Of a stretch of DNA of 64,000 nucleotides, positions 9,969 to 19,236 are shown piece after piece. The DNA comes from Sphingomonas sp. Y38-1Y (GTDB lineage Bacteria; Pseudomonadota; Alphaproteobacteria; Sphingomonadales; Sphingomonadaceae): contig NZ_CP135916.1 of assembly GCF_032391395.1 (NCBI RefSeq), positions 1,302,001 through 1,366,000 on the forward strand. Direction: 5' to 3'. The notes under the pieces are model-generated. The model saw nothing but the letters and a program-made list of their open reading frames with translations, had not been told where the DNA came from and made no database searches. The stretch's first letter is position 1. Each line of letters begins with the position of its first letter. The translations under genes were made by a program, and so were the position numbers.

Positions 9969-10966
9969 CGCCGCGTCCTCCCCAGGTCGCGTTCGGCCTG
10001 GTCGTATCCCTCGACAAAGGCGCGGTCGAGCGCGCCGGGCGGACCGCCCTCGACCTCCGCGGCAAGCGCGGCGTGGCGCTGGACGATCGTCTCCCGAATA
10101 CCGGCATCGCGGCCCACGAACAGGCCGCGCCTGGCCTCGATCGCCGCGGGATCAAACGCGGCGATCGCCGCGCGCAGGCTTGCCTGGAGCCCGGCGAAGC
10201 TGGCGACCAGATGGCGCTTCACATCCTCGAACGACGCCTTCAGCGCGGTGGGTCCGGACAGGAAGCTGCTGGGGCCGGCGAGCAGCAGGTCGATCGCCAG
10301 CCGCTGCGACGGCGCCCATTTGAACGGGTTGTTGTTCGCGCCGCCGATCGTCGTGCGCGCCAGGCTGTAGCGCGCACGGGTGCGATCGCGCTCGGCCATC
10401 AGGTCGCCGACGCCGAGCACCATCTGGCGATAGAGCGCGCCTGCACGGCGCATGATCTCCTCCGGCTCCTCGCTGGAGAGGAGCGAGGCGTCGAGGCCGG
10501 CGCCTTCGCAGAATGCTTCGAGCAGCGACCCCTGGCCCATCGGCGCGACCGGCGCGGCGTCGTGCCAGTCGGCGGGCACCGGCTGCGTCGCGTCGAGCGG
10601 CGGCAGCGCGACCAGCGTGCGGTTGGCGTCGCCGTCCTCCGCCTGGCTGAGCGGCGCGCGCGTCGCGACCAGGCGAAAGCGGCCGAGCCGCCACGCCGCG
10701 GGTGTCGCGACGACGAGCGGGCAATCCTGCGGCACGCGGTCGCCGCTCGCCTCATCAATCATGCCGTTGGCGCCCAGCGCTTCCAGCGTCAGTCCGCCCG
10801 GCCGCACCGTCAGCCGGCAGTGACGACGGGACAGCGCGCAGTCGGGATCGGCGATCGTCCAGTCGGCCTCCGTATCGCGGCCGATCAAGAGCGTGCCGGT
10901 ATCGAGCAGCCGCGCCTCGACCGGATCGGGGGCGGCGTCGTCCTGATAGAGCTGGAGCAGGTACAT
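9965..10966 (-). CDS. tagH: FHA-domain protein with type VI-associated C-terminal domain (TagH/Fha-like)
   Basis: A 333-residue phosphothreonine-binding protein. The N-terminal FHA fold is visible as LLIGRDTEADWTIADP then ALSRRHCRLTV (about 26-54), with the GR...SRRH signature intact. The C-terminal half (about 145-240) matches the VI_FHA/TagH domain: LLEAFCEGAGLD, a RAGALYRQMVLGVGDLMAERDR helix and NNNPFKWAPS. In type VI systems such proteins bind the phosphorylated partner and trigger assembly. Here the gene lies 6 bp after the kinase gene and overlaps the phosphatase gene by 4 bp. The pathway role is inferred from family and neighbours only. Confidence 0.82.
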   Translation of the reverse strand: MYLLQLYQDDAAPDPVEARLLDTGTLLIGRDTEADWTIADPDCALSRRHCRLTVRPGGLTLEALGANGMIDEASGDRVPQDCPLVVATPAAWRLGRFRLVATRAPLSQAEDGDANRTLVALPPLDATQPVPADWHDAAPVAPMGQGSLLEAFCEGAGLDASLLSSEEPEEIMRRAGALYRQMVLGVGDLMAERDRTRARYSLARTTIGGANNNPFKWAPSQRLAIDLLLAGPSSFLSGPTALKASFEDVKRHLVASFAGLQASLRAAIAAFDPAAIEARRGLFVGRDAGIRETIVQRHAALAAEVEGGPPGALDRAFVEGYDQAERDLGRTRR

Positions 10967-10972
10967 GGGACC

Positions 10973-12613
10973 TCAGGCGGCGCGCGCGACGATCTGCGTC
11001 GCGCGAAGATCGGGGGTGGGGGCGGCGGGGCCGGCGGCGAGCCGCGTCTCCATCGCCTCGGCGGTCCGGTTGAAGGCGTCGAAGGCGGCGCCGATCTCGT
11101 CGCGGCGGCGGTGCGAGATGCGCAGGGCAAAGCCGTTGTCGGCCGCCTCGGCCAGCGCGGTACGAAGCCGGCGAAGCGGTCGCGCGACCATCGAACCGCT
11201 CAGATAGCCGACGCCGAGCACCGCGAGCATGACGATCGCCGCGAGTGCGGCCATCATCGCGCGGGCGTTGGCGACCGCGCCGTCGAGCGCGGTGCGCTTG
11301 AGCACCAGATCGACCCGTCCGAACTCGATTCCCGCATAGTCGATCGGCCGGACGAAACGGATGCCGGTGCCGCCGGCATCGGTCGCGCGCGGGTCGCCGC
11401 CGAACGCCGGCTCGCCCGACGGCGGGCGGTATCGGGTGCCGACGCGGGCAGGATCGGTCGCGGCGCGGATCACCCCGCCGGCACCGACGACGGCGATCTC
11501 GCGCACATTGGCGTCGCGCGCGGCGGCGGCGACGAATGCCTGGAGCGGCGCCCAGTCCTGCTCGGCGGGCGGGAGCCCGGCATTGTCCGCGGCGAGCACC
11601 GCGGCGTTGCCGGTGACGAAGGAGGCGATCGTCTCGCCCGAGACGAGCGCCATGTGCTCCAGCGCCGATTGCTGGCGATCGAGGATCGAGACGATGCTGG
11701 CACCCAACGCCAGCGCAGTGACCGCAGCGAGCGCAAGCGGCAGCTTGAGGCCGAGCGGCAGGCCGCGGCGCGCCGGCTCGACATCCTTGGCATGGCCGAT
11801 CTCGCGATCGATCGCGGCGACGAGCTGCGCGCCGTCCTGAAAGCGCGCATCCGGCTTCTTGGCGAGCAGCTTGTCGATGATGAAGGCGAAGCCCGGCGGG
11901 CAGTCGCCGACGATCCGCCCGACCGGCTCGACCCGCTCCTGCGCGATCTGGATGGCCAGCGTGGCCAGGCCCGTGCCCGGAAACGCGACCTTGCCCGTCA
12001 TCATCTCGTAGAGGACGACGCCCAGCGAGAAGAGGTCCGCGCGGTGATCGACCGGCAGACCCAGCGCCTGCTCGGGGCTCATGTAGCGGGGCGTGCCGAC
12101 AAGCTGGCCGGCATGCGTGCGGCCGAGCTGGCCGGCGTCGCTCTCGCCCAGCCGGGCGACGCCGAAATCGACGAGCTTGACCTGCTGGCCGTCGGCCGAG
12201 ACGAGGATGTTCGAAGGCTTGACGTCGCGGTGGACGATGCCCGCGCGGTGGGCATAAGCGAGCGCATCGCCGAGCTGACGCGCAAGGGTCAGCACCCGCT
12301 CATAGGGAAGCCGACCCTGCGCGGCGAGCACCGCGTCGAGCGGCTGCCCCTCGACCAGCTCCATCGCGATATAGGCGATGCCCTGCGCCTGACCCACGTC
12401 ATAGATCGTCGCGATGTTCTGATGGCTGAGCGCGCCCGCCGCTCGCGCTTCCCGGAGGAAGCGGGCTTCCAGGTCGGCGTCGCGGGCGAAGTCGGGCTTC
12501 AGCACCTTGACCGCGACGGCGCGGCCGATGTCAGGGTCGTGCGCGCGATAGACTTCGGCCATCGCGCCTTCGCCGATCATCGCCTCGATGCGATAGCGTC
12601 CGAGCGTCTGCAT
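10973..12613 (-). CDS. Membrane Ser/Thr protein kinase with periplasmic sensor and HAMP domain (PpkA-like)
   Basis: A 546-residue transmembrane kinase. Residues 1-265 are a complete Hanks-type kinase domain: GEGAMAEVYRAHD, VAVKVLK (K36), HRDVKPSNIL (D130), VDFGVAR (D149) and GTPRYMSPEQ. A transmembrane helix (about 286-310) leads to a roughly 140-residue extracytoplasmic sensor, a second helix (about 452-472), and a C-terminal HAMP segment ARPLRRLRTALAEAADNG...DEIGAAFDAFN. Kinase-TM-sensor-TM-HAMP is an unusual order; PpkA of Pseudomonas carries a von Willebrand domain instead. It is the first gene of the kinase-FHA-phosphatase operon. The likely substrate is the FHA protein or an unidentified partner. 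Confidence 0.88.
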   Translation of the reverse strand: MQTLGRYRIEAMIGEGAMAEVYRAHDPDIGRAVAVKVLKPDFARDADLEARFLREARAAGALSHQNIATIYDVGQAQGIAYIAMELVEGQPLDAVLAAQGRLPYERVLTLARQLGDALAYAHRAGIVHRDVKPSNILVSADGQQVKLVDFGVARLGESDAGQLGRTHAGQLVGTPRYMSPEQALGLPVDHRADLFSLGVVLYEMMTGKVAFPGTGLATLAIQIAQERVEPVGRIVGDCPPGFAFIIDKLLAKKPDARFQDGAQLVAAIDREIGHAKDVEPARRGLPLGLKLPLALAAVTALALGASIVSILDRQQSALEHMALVSGETIASFVTGNAAVLAADNAGLPPAEQDWAPLQAFVAAAARDANVREIAVVGAGGVIRAATDPARVGTRYRPPSGEPAFGGDPRATDAGGTGIRFVRPIDYAGIEFGRVDLVLKRTALDGAVANARAMMAALAAIVMLAVLGVGYLSGSMVARPLRRLRTALAEAADNGFALRISHRRRDEIGAAFDAFNRTAEAMETRLAAGPAAPTPDLRATQIVARAA

Positions 12614-12672
12614 TTCGTTCCCCCGCGGCCCCTGCGCCGCCGTCCGAAATGGCGATGTTATTAGCGGCGCGT

Positions 12673-13404
12673 TTAGATCGTCTTACCGACGCGCGCGAAC
12701 CGCCGCGGCGATGCGTTCGGCGCGGGCGAGATCGCGGCCAATCGCCGGGTTGCCGGGATCGAGCGCGGCGGCGCGGCGAAGCAGGACCACCGCCTGGGCC
12801 GCCTTGCCCGCGTTGAGCGCGGCGAGCCCGGCGCTGCGGGCGCGAGCGGCCGCGGCCGGGTTGACGACGGGCGCGGCGGGGCCGCCGGCTTTGGCTTGGC
12901 GACAGGCGCGGGGGCCGGGCGGGCGGGCGCCGGATCGGCGCGGCGCGGCGGCGGCGTGGGAGCGGGCGCGCGCGGCGGCTGGCCGGGGATGCGCAGCACC
13001 GTTCCGACGGTCAGCGTCGACGGATTCTCGACCTTGTTGTACCGAGCCAGCTGATACGCCTTGAGCCGGTTGCCGAGCAGCCGCGCGGCGATTCCCGCCA
13101 TCGTATCGCCGCCGCGGACGGTATAGGCATAGCTTTGCGGCCCCAGCAGCTCGACCGGATCGCGCTCGATCGAATCGCGCAAGAGCTGGAGAGAGGGGTT
13201 CATCGGTTCGCGCTTGAGTGCGGCGGCCAGCCGCTTGCGCGCGGGCTTTACCTCGCCGCGGTCGAGCATCGCCGCGATCGCGTCGACTTCGGCGGCGATG
13301 CTCGTTGCGGGCGGTGGCGTCGGGGCGGGGCGGGGGCCGCCGCCGCACGCCGACAATGCCAATGCCAGCGCGCCTGCGCCCCCGATGCGTACGCTCAAGC
13401 CCAT
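12673..13404 (-). CDS. LysM-domain lipoprotein, probable frameshift before a C-terminal TPR-like region
   Basis: The N-terminus is a lipoprotein signal (lipobox LSAC, Cys near residue 20), then a helical repeat-like region and a LysM peptidoglycan-binding domain (SYAYTVRGGDTMAGIAARL...VGTVLRIPG, about 90-142). After a Pro/Ala linker this frame degrades into Arg/Pro/Ser-rich sequence. The -1 frame over the same bases instead gives a convincing TPR-like tail (ALNAGKAAQAVVLLRRAAAL...NPAIGRDLARAERIAAA), ending at 12683. A single missing base, or a -1 slip, between about 12880 and 12960 would join them. A C-run and a CCAAAG sequence lie in the switch region. It overlaps the upstream EAL gene by 10 bp. 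The role is probably cell-envelope organisation. Confidence 0.72.
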   Translation of the reverse strand: MGLSVRIGGAGALALALSACGGGPRPAPTPPPATSIAAEVDAIAAMLDRGEVKPARKRLAAALKREPMNPSLQLLRDSIERDPVELLGPQSYAYTVRGGDTMAGIAARLLGNRLKAYQLARYNKVENPSTLTVGTVLRIPGQPPRAPAPTPPPRRADPAPARPAPAPVAKPKPAAPPRPSSTRPRPLAPAAPGSPRSTRARRPRRWSCFAAPPRSIPATRRLAAISPAPNASPRRFARVGKTI

Positions 13405-14921
13405 AACCGTTCCTCTACTCTCACCCCGTCGATCGCGTCGCCGAGCCGCGCGGCGAGGCCGCTGCGGTCGCGGACGAACCGCGCGAAACTCGCCGCATCG
13501 AGCGGCGCTGCGAAATAATAGCCCTGGAAATGCCGGCAGCCGTGGCGATGGAGCCAGGCGACTTCCTCCGCCCGCTCGACCCCTTCGGCGAGCACGCGGA
13601 TGCCCAGGCCGCGGCCGAGGGCGAGGATGCTCTGGCAGATCGCCTGCCGCTCGCGGCTCGCCTCCACGCCGCTCACGAACTCGCGGTCGATCTTGATCTT
13701 GTCGAAGGCGAGCGTGCGCAGCGTGCTGAAGCTCGAATAGCCTGTGCCGAAATCGTCGATCGCGATCCGCACGCCCATCGCCCTCAGCGCGTCGAAGGTC
13801 GATCGGCCGCCCGCATCGTCGCCGAGCGCGACGCTTTCGGTCAGCTCAATCTCGAGCACATCAGGGCCGACGCCGTGCCGCGCCAGCGTGCGCGCGACCA
13901 AGCGGTCGAGGTCGTGCGCGTCGAGCTGGCGGCCGGAGACGTTGACCGCGATGCGCAGCCTGCCGCGCCCATCGCGGCGCCAGATCGCCGCCTGGCGAAC
14001 CGCGGTGTTGAGCGCCCAGGTGCCGATCTCTGGCGCGAGGCCGCTCGCCTCCATGATCGGCACGAACTGGCCGGGGGACACCAGGCCGCGGGCGGGATGG
14101 TGCCAGCGGATCAGCGCCTCGGCCCCGGTCACGCTGCCGGTGCCGCTTTCGATCAGCGGCTGATAGTCGAGCGTCAGCTCGCCGCGCTGAACCGCGTGGC
14201 GAAGATCCTGTTCGAGCCGGTAGCGCTCGCGCGCGATCGCCTGAAGGTCGATCGGCGCGGCATCGGCGGGCAGGCCGGGCGCCGAGAAGGCGGCGAGCGT
14301 GCGCGTCAGCGCCAGTTCGGGGGCGGGTTCGCCGGCGGGAAGATAGGCGCGGCGCAACCCGATCTCGGGCACGATCTCGCGCCCGCCGGCGCTCAGCGCA
14401 TCGCCCATCGCATAAAGGAGCGCGTCGAGTTCGCCGCGGGCGGCGTCCTCCGGCCCCTCGACCCAGAGTGCGACATGGCTGCGATCGACCTGCGCGACCA
14501 GCCGCTGGCGCCAGACCATCGCCACCAGCCGGTGCGCGAGCAGGCGCAGCACCTCGTCGCCCAGATCCGGGTCGAACGCGCTCAGCCGATTGACGTCGTG
14601 AAAAGCGAAGATCGCCAGCGTGCCCCCGCCGCCTTCCCGCATCCGCGCGATCAGCGGTTCGCGGGTGGGCAGGCCGGTCAGCGCATGGACCTGTGCCGCG
14701 CGGCCGCGAAGATCGCCGAGCTCGGCGATGCGGGGCAGCAGCGCATCCAGCGTCCGAGGGGGCCGGGCGTCGCCCAGGGCCTCGGCGGCGGCGGCGACGA
14801 ACCGCCGCGACCGCCGACGCTCGATGTTCCAGAGGAGCAGAGCGGCCATCGCGCAGGCGACGAGCGCAAGGCTGATCGTCGCGACCGTCACGTCGCCGCC
14901 CCAAAGAACACCCCCACTCAT
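13395..14921 (-). CDS. Membrane-anchored EAL phosphodiesterase with degenerate GGDEF domain
   Basis: A 508-residue protein with one N-terminal transmembrane helix (about 13-33). A GGDEF-fold region follows (starts HALTGLPTREPL) whose signature is replaced by VDRSHVALW, so it should not make cyclic di-GMP and may act as a GTP or partner sensor. The EAL domain (about 245-490) keeps AEALIRWHHP, IAVNVSGRQL, EIELTES, IDDFGTGYSSF, DKIKIDREFV and LAEGVE, so phosphodiesterase activity is likely. It is upstream of, and overlaps, the LysM lipoprotein gene. The 173-bp region behind its start is shared with the divergent cytochrome gene. Confidence 0.88.
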   Translation of the reverse strand: MSGGVLWGGDVTVATISLALVACAMAALLLWNIERRRSRRFVAAAAEALGDARPPRTLDALLPRIAELGDLRGRAAQVHALTGLPTREPLIARMREGGGGTLAIFAFHDVNRLSAFDPDLGDEVLRLLAHRLVAMVWRQRLVAQVDRSHVALWVEGPEDAARGELDALLYAMGDALSAGGREIVPEIGLRRAYLPAGEPAPELALTRTLAAFSAPGLPADAAPIDLQAIARERYRLEQDLRHAVQRGELTLDYQPLIESGTGSVTGAEALIRWHHPARGLVSPGQFVPIMEASGLAPEIGTWALNTAVRQAAIWRRDGRGRLRIAVNVSGRQLDAHDLDRLVARTLARHGVGPDVLEIELTESVALGDDAGGRSTFDALRAMGVRIAIDDFGTGYSSFSTLRTLAFDKIKIDREFVSGVEASRERQAICQSILALGRGLGIRVLAEGVERAEEVAWLHRHGCRHFQGYYFAAPLDAASFARFVRDRSGLAARLGDAIDGVRVEERLWA

Positions 14922-15094
14922 CGTGGCCCCTCTAACGCGGGGAGCGTTGCCAAACGCTTAGCGTTGAAGGAGCGCGACCGGACCGATCGGGCGGGGCGGA
15001 TTGATCGAGCGCATCGCAATGCAGCTTGCGTTCACGGTCCGGCCTGTACCAAGGGACTGGAAACGCTGCGTCAAAGCGAGAAAGGATGTTCTGA

Positions 15095-15466
15095 ATGCGT
15101 GGATCGATGATGGCGGTACTCGGCCTGGGCCTGGCGGTTGCGGCGCCCGCCGCGGCGAAGCAGGCGGCCGATCCCGGCAAGCAGGCGTTCGCGCCCTGCG
15201 CGGCGTGCCACGCCGTGACGCCGAACACCAAGCGCCTTGGCCCGTCGCTGCACGGCGTCGTCGGCCGCAAGGTCGCAAGCGCCCCGGGCTTTGCCTATTC
15301 GCCCGCGCTCAAGGCCAAGGGAACGGCGGCCTGGACGCCCGAGACGATCGACGCGTTCCTTGCCGATCCGCGCGGCTGGGCGCCGGGCAACCGCATGAGC
15401 TATCCGGGGGTTAAGGATCCGGCCAAGCGCGCGGCGATCATCGCCTATCTCAAGACGCTGAAGTAA
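15095..15466 (+). CDS. Periplasmic class I cytochrome c
   Basis: A 123-residue secreted c-type cytochrome. A signal peptide (cleavage near AAPAAAKQ) precedes a single heme-attachment motif CAACH at about residues 35-39; the likely Met axial ligand is in NRMSYPG near residue 101. The size and the GPSLHGVVGRKVA segment after the heme site resemble cytochrome c2/c550 electron carriers. ATG 15095 has AAAGGA 8 bases upstream; an internal ATG at 15107 is possible. The TonB-dependent receptor gene starts 9 bp downstream, so the two are probably co-transcribed, though a shared function is not evident. Confidence 0.88.
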   Translation: MRGSMMAVLGLGLAVAAPAAAKQAADPGKQAFAPCAACHAVTPNTKRLGPSLHGVVGRKVASAPGFAYSPALKAKGTAAWTPETIDAFLADPRGWAPGNRMSYPGVKDPAKRAAIIAYLKTLK

Positions 15467-15475
15467 GCGCGCGGG

Positions 15476-17530
15476 GTGCGGCGTACGCTGGCGGGCCTGG
15501 CCGCCGCACCGCTTGCCGCGGCGATGCCCGCCGCGGCTCAGGAAGCCACGGCGCCCGACATCGTCGTGACGGGTCGCGGGCTCGAACTGCCCGAGACGCG
15601 TGCCGATGCGCGGACCGAGATCACGCGTGACCGGGCCGTCAACACCGCCAGCGGCCGGCTTGAGGACGTGCTCGCCGACGTCGCCGGGCTCCAGTCCTTC
15701 CGCCGCGCCGATTCGCGCAGCGCCAACCCGACCGCGCAGGGCATTACGCTTCGCGGACTGGGCGGCAATGCGGCGAGCCGTGCGCTCCTGATCCTGGACG
15801 GCGTGCCGCAGGCGGATCCGTTCGGCGGCTGGATCGCGTTTCCCGCGTTTTCGACAGATCGCATCGGCGCGGTGCGCGTCCGCCGCGGCGGCGGCAGCGG
15901 GCGCTGGGGATCGGGCGCGATCGGCGGCGTGATCGAGATCGACAGCGCCACCCCCGACCAGCTTCGGCCGCTGACCGGCGAGATCGTCTATGGCGAGCGT
16001 GATGCCCTCGACGCTCGCGCCACCGCGACGCTGGCGCGCGAGCCTGGCTTTGCGACGTTATCGGCCGGCTATGCGCGCGGCGACGGCTTCGCACCGATCG
16101 TCGCGGAGGATCGCGGCCCGGTGGACCGCGCCGCCCCCTATGAGCAGTTCAACGCCGCGCTGCGGGCGGTGGTGCGCGTTGCGCCCGACCTGGAACTGCA
16201 GTCGACGGTGCAGGGCTTCACCGACCGACGTGATCGCGGGCTCGACTTCACCGCCATCGAAAGCGACGGCGCCGACGCCAGCGTGCGGCTGGTGGGAACG
16301 GGCGACTGGCGCTTCTCGGCGCTCGCCTATCTGCAGACGCGCCGCTTCGCGAGCCAGTTCACCAGCGTCAGTGCCGATCGGACGACCGTCACGCCGACGC
16401 TCGACCAGTACAACACGCCCGCCACGGGGCTGGGCGGGCGCGTCGAGCTGATCCCGCCGCTGGGGCCGAACGTCGACCTGGCGATCGGCGCCGATATCCG
16501 CGCGATCGATGGGCGGACGCAGGAGCTCTACACCTATGTCGCCGGCGCGCCGACGCGGCGGCGCGAGGCCGGCGGTGCCACGCGGACAATGGGCGCGTTT
16601 GCGAGCCTGGGCGTTCAGGCGGGTGCCCTGAGGATCGAGGGCGAGGGTCGCCTTGATGGCTGGCGCATCGCCGATGGCCGCTTGTTCGAAGCGGCGCTGA
16701 CCGGCGGCACGCTGACCGACACGCGCTTTGCCGATCGTTCGGGCACGGAGGCGACGGGCCATGTCGGCGCGGCGCTGGCGCTCAATGACGCGCTCAGCCT
16801 GCGCGCGGCGGCGTATCGCGCGTGGCGCCTGCCGACCCCCAACGAGCTGTATCGCCCGTTCCGCGCCGGCGCCGACGCGACCGCCGCCAATGCCGAGCTC
16901 GAGCCCGAGACGATGGACGGGTTTGAGGGCGGCTTCGACCTGACGCCCGCGCGCGGCGTCACGCTCGGCGCGACGCTGTTCCGCAACACGCTGCACGACG
17001 CGATCGCCAACGTGACCGTCGCGCGGGGGCCGGGAACGTTTCCCGGCGTCGGCTTCGTGTCGGCGGCGGGCTTCTATCGCCGGCGCGACAATCTCGACCG
17101 TATCCGCTCGACCGGCGTCGAGGTCGATGCACGGGCACAGCTGGGCGAAGTCTCGCTCGGCGCCGCTTACGCCTATGCCGATGCGGAGGTGCGCGGAGGG
17201 ACGCTCGCGCCCACGCTCGATGGGCTGCGGCCCGCGCAGGTGCCCGAGCATCAGGCCTCCGCGACGCTCGGCTGGGCGCGTGACCGATGGGCAGCGAACG
17301 CGACGGTGCGGTATCTGGGCGGTCAGTTCGAGGACGACCAGAACAGCCGCACGCTGGGCGACGCGCTGACGGTCGATGCGGTGCTGGCGGTGCCGGTCAC
17401 GCGCACGCTGGCGCTGGTCGGCCGCGCCGAGAACCTGTTCGATGCGCGCGTCGAGACGGGCTTCAGCAACACCACGCTCGAGCGCGCCCGCCCGCGGCAA
17501 TTATGGGTCGGGGTGCGCTTCGGAACCTAA
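15476..17530 (+). CDS. TonB-dependent outer-membrane receptor
   Basis: A 684-residue outer-membrane receptor that imports a ligand using TonB energy. A signal peptide ending AAAQ is followed by a TonB-box-like DIVVTGRG (about 27-34). A plug domain to about residue 155 contains [25 protein letters not shown] and [14 protein letters not shown]. The beta-barrel includes the typical [14 protein letters not shown] and [13 protein letters not shown] segments. The size and plug resemble vitamin B12 or siderophore receptors, but the substrate cannot be assigned. A GTG start is used, 9 bp after the cytochrome gene. Its TAA stop overlaps the displaced original queA 3' end on the other strand, marking the island boundary. 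Confidence 0.9.
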   Translation: MRRTLAGLAAAPLAAAMPAAAQEATAPDIVVTGRGLELPETRADARTEITRDRAVNTASGRLEDVLADVAGLQSFRRADSRSANPTAQGITLRGLGGNAASRALLILDGVPQADPFGGWIAFPAFSTDRIGAVRVRRGGGSGRWGSGAIGGVIEIDSATPDQLRPLTGEIVYGERDALDARATATLAREPGFATLSAGYARGDGFAPIVAEDRGPVDRAAPYEQFNAALRAVVRVAPDLELQSTVQGFTDRRDRGLDFTAIESDGADASVRLVGTGDWRFSALAYLQTRRFASQFTSVSADRTTVTPTLDQYNTPATGLGGRVELIPPLGPNVDLAIGADIRAIDGRTQELYTYVAGAPTRRREAGGATRTMGAFASLGVQAGALRIEGEGRLDGWRIADGRLFEAALTGGTLTDTRFADRSGTEATGHVGAALALNDALSLRAAAYRAWRLPTPNELYRPFRAGADATAANAELEPETMDGFEGGFDLTPARGVTLGATLFRNTLHDAIANVTVARGPGTFPGVGFVSAAGFYRRRDNLDRIRSTGVEVDARAQLGEVSLGAAYAYADAEVRGGTLAPTLDGLRPAQVPEHQASATLGWARDRWAANATVRYLGGQFEDDQNSRTLGDALTVDAVLAVPVTRTLALVGRAENLFDARVETGFSNTTLERARPRQLWVGVRFGT

Positions 17531-17652
17531 CGCGCCGGCAGCAGCAGCGAGGCGTCGCCATAGGAATAGAAGCGATACCCGCTCGCAATCGCGTGCGCAT
17601 ACGCCGCCTGCATCGTCTCCAGTCCCATCAGCGCCGAGACCAGCATGAACAG
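17527..17652 (-). pseudogene. queA: Displaced original 3' end of queA (copy 1, island boundary)
   Basis: On the minus strand this encodes the last 41 residues of a QueA protein (starting [12 protein letters not shown], ending [13 protein letters not shown]), with no upstream gene body. It matches the C-terminus of the intact queA at 23646-24671. Base use is host-like (GC-rich), and its stop interlocks with the TonB receptor stop. I infer this is the original chromosomal queA end, pushed 6 kb away by insertion. Identity with the intact gene is perfect over a 29-bp core at 17624-17652 and then stops abruptly. Confidence 0.85.
17624..17652. repeat. Putative attachment-site core, distal end
   Basis: This 29-bp stretch is identical to 23737-23765 inside queA and differs by one base in its inner part (plus a flanking change) from the copy ending at 23461. 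All three are in direct orientation and flank an integrase gene, as expected for attL/attR of a site-specific element. On the queA strand the core encodes the conserved FMLVSALMG segment. Exact crossover bases cannot be set from one sequence. Confidence 0.75.
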
Positions 17653-17933
17653 ATTCTGAGATGTCCGAGAAAAGTGCTGCGAATACAATGCGGTTAGCGG
17701 CTTTGGCCGGAAGGTTTTCACCTCTCCTAACGATCACCTAATCGCGCGCGCCAGTGTGATCCGATCGTATCCTAGCCATAGCGCTTTGGCTGGATCGCTG
17801 CGCAAAAAGCCGCCTCCCATCCGCCTCACGCAACCTGCATCGCTCCGGCCCCGCACAGCCGTTGGCGGGAAAAATAAAGGGTACCAGCCCCTCAAGCGAC
17901 GACATGTCACCTGAGGGGCCAGTAAGTAGATAA

Positions 17934-19097
17934 TCAAGCGCTATCATTCCACCCGCTGACCGCCGAAGCAGCATTCGCCGCCTTGTGCAGTGTTTCGTTA
18001 GATAGATGTGCGTACCTCATAGTTGTGCGTGGCTGGCTATGTCCAAGTATCTGACCGATCACGAACAACGACTGCCCTGCGTTGGCCGCATTGCTGGCCA
18101 TAGAATGGCGCAGGTCATGTACGCGCACGTCTGGCAATCCTGCTGCTCTTCTTGCACTGTCCCAAGAGTTGTAGAATGAGGCGAGCGGCTTCAACGTTTT
18201 TGGGTTCGGCAGCAAGTACGGGCAATCCTTGTACCGAGGCAGCGCTTTGATGACCGCGATTGCATCCTCGCTCAAGGGTACGTGTCGAGGCTTTCCGGTC
18301 TTGCTGGTTGGAATGCGCCATAGTCGCTGGTCCAGCCGGAACTCCTCCCACTTCGCGTCGAGCAGTTCGCGTTTGCGGCAACCCGTGTGCAGCAGCAGCG
18401 CCACGATTGGGGCGAGCATCGGGTTGGGGCTGTTCTCGACCGCGCGGCGGAGGCGTTGCGTCTCGGCGGCGGTGAGGAAGCGCTCGACCTTGTTGTTGGG
18501 ATCTTTCTGCTTCAGCCCGTCAAGCGGGTTCACCTCGGAGCCTGCGATGCCCCACACCTTCGCCATCCGCAGCATGTGCCCGAAGATCACCTGCCACCGG
18601 TTGACGGTCGCCTGAGCGTAGCCTTCTTTGACCTTGCCGGCGAGCCATTCCATGACTTCGACGCGATCGAGTTGGTTGATGCGCTGCTTGCCAAACCGGG
18701 GAAGCAGGTGAAGCCGAAGGTAGCGCTCATCGATGTCCGCGCTCTTCTTGTATGAACGGACATACTCAAGGTAGCGGTCGGACAATTGACTGACGGTCGG
18801 AACGGTGCGTGCGACCTTACGCTCTTCCTGAGGGCTCTTGCCCACCACGACTCGCGACTGAACGCGGATCGCTTCCTTCTTCGCTTCCGCGAAGGTGAGC
18901 TGTGACACGTTTGCGATTTTGAACTGCCGCTGAGTGCCGCTCGGATCGCGGTACTTGTAGGCGTATGTCTTGGTGCCGCTTCTGTGAACCTCGACGATGA
19001 AGTTTAAGATCGTGGTGTCGCGGTACACCTCTTTGGCCTTCTCCGGCGGGCATGTGAGCGTCTGAACGGTGAAGGCGTCGAGCTTAATGACTGGCAT
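17934..19097 (-). CDS. int: Tyrosine site-specific recombinase (island integrase)
   Basis: A 387-residue phage-type integrase that should insert and excise the island at the queA 3' end. An N-terminal arm-binding region (about 15-75, with LTFAEAKKEAIRVQSR) precedes a core-binding SAM-like domain (about 85-185). The C-terminal catalytic domain shows HTGCRKREL (Arg), HDLRHSMAS (HxxR) and LGHSQPRTTMRYAHLS (His and nucleophile Tyr). ATG 19097 has AAAGGA 7 bases upstream; a longer form to 19136 adds a non-conserved leader. It lies at the distal end of the island, 281 bp from the displaced queA end. All active-site residues look intact, so the element may be mobile. Confidence 0.93.
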   Translation of the reverse strand: MPVIKLDAFTVQTLTCPPEKAKEVYRDTTILNFIVEVHRSGTKTYAYKYRDPSGTQRQFKIANVSQLTFAEAKKEAIRVQSRVVVGKSPQEERKVARTVPTVSQLSDRYLEYVRSYKKSADIDERYLRLHLLPRFGKQRINQLDRVEVMEWLAGKVKEGYAQATVNRWQVIFGHMLRMAKVWGIAGSEVNPLDGLKQKDPNNKVERFLTAAETQRLRRAVENSPNPMLAPIVALLLHTGCRKRELLDAKWEEFRLDQRLWRIPTSKTGKPRHVPLSEDAIAVIKALPRYKDCPYLLPNPKTLKPLASFYNSWDSARRAAGLPDVRVHDLRHSMASNAANAGQSLFVIGQILGHSQPRTTMRYAHLSNETLHKAANAASAVSGWNDSA

Positions 19098-19236
19098 GAT
19101 GATATCCTTTGTTCGATTGTGAATGGAAGAGGACACGGGAAGCCGATCCCGGAACCTCGTTGCTGAGGCTCCGGGTGGTTGGCGGCGGTGCGAGTGAATT
19201 GATGGTGCCCCCCCCGCAAGGGCACTCAGGGCTTCC

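Noticed and set aside
10073..12664. Long plus-strand frame opposite the FHA and kinase genes (863 codons)
   Set aside because: Antisense shadow rich in Arg, Gly and Asp with no recognisable fold.
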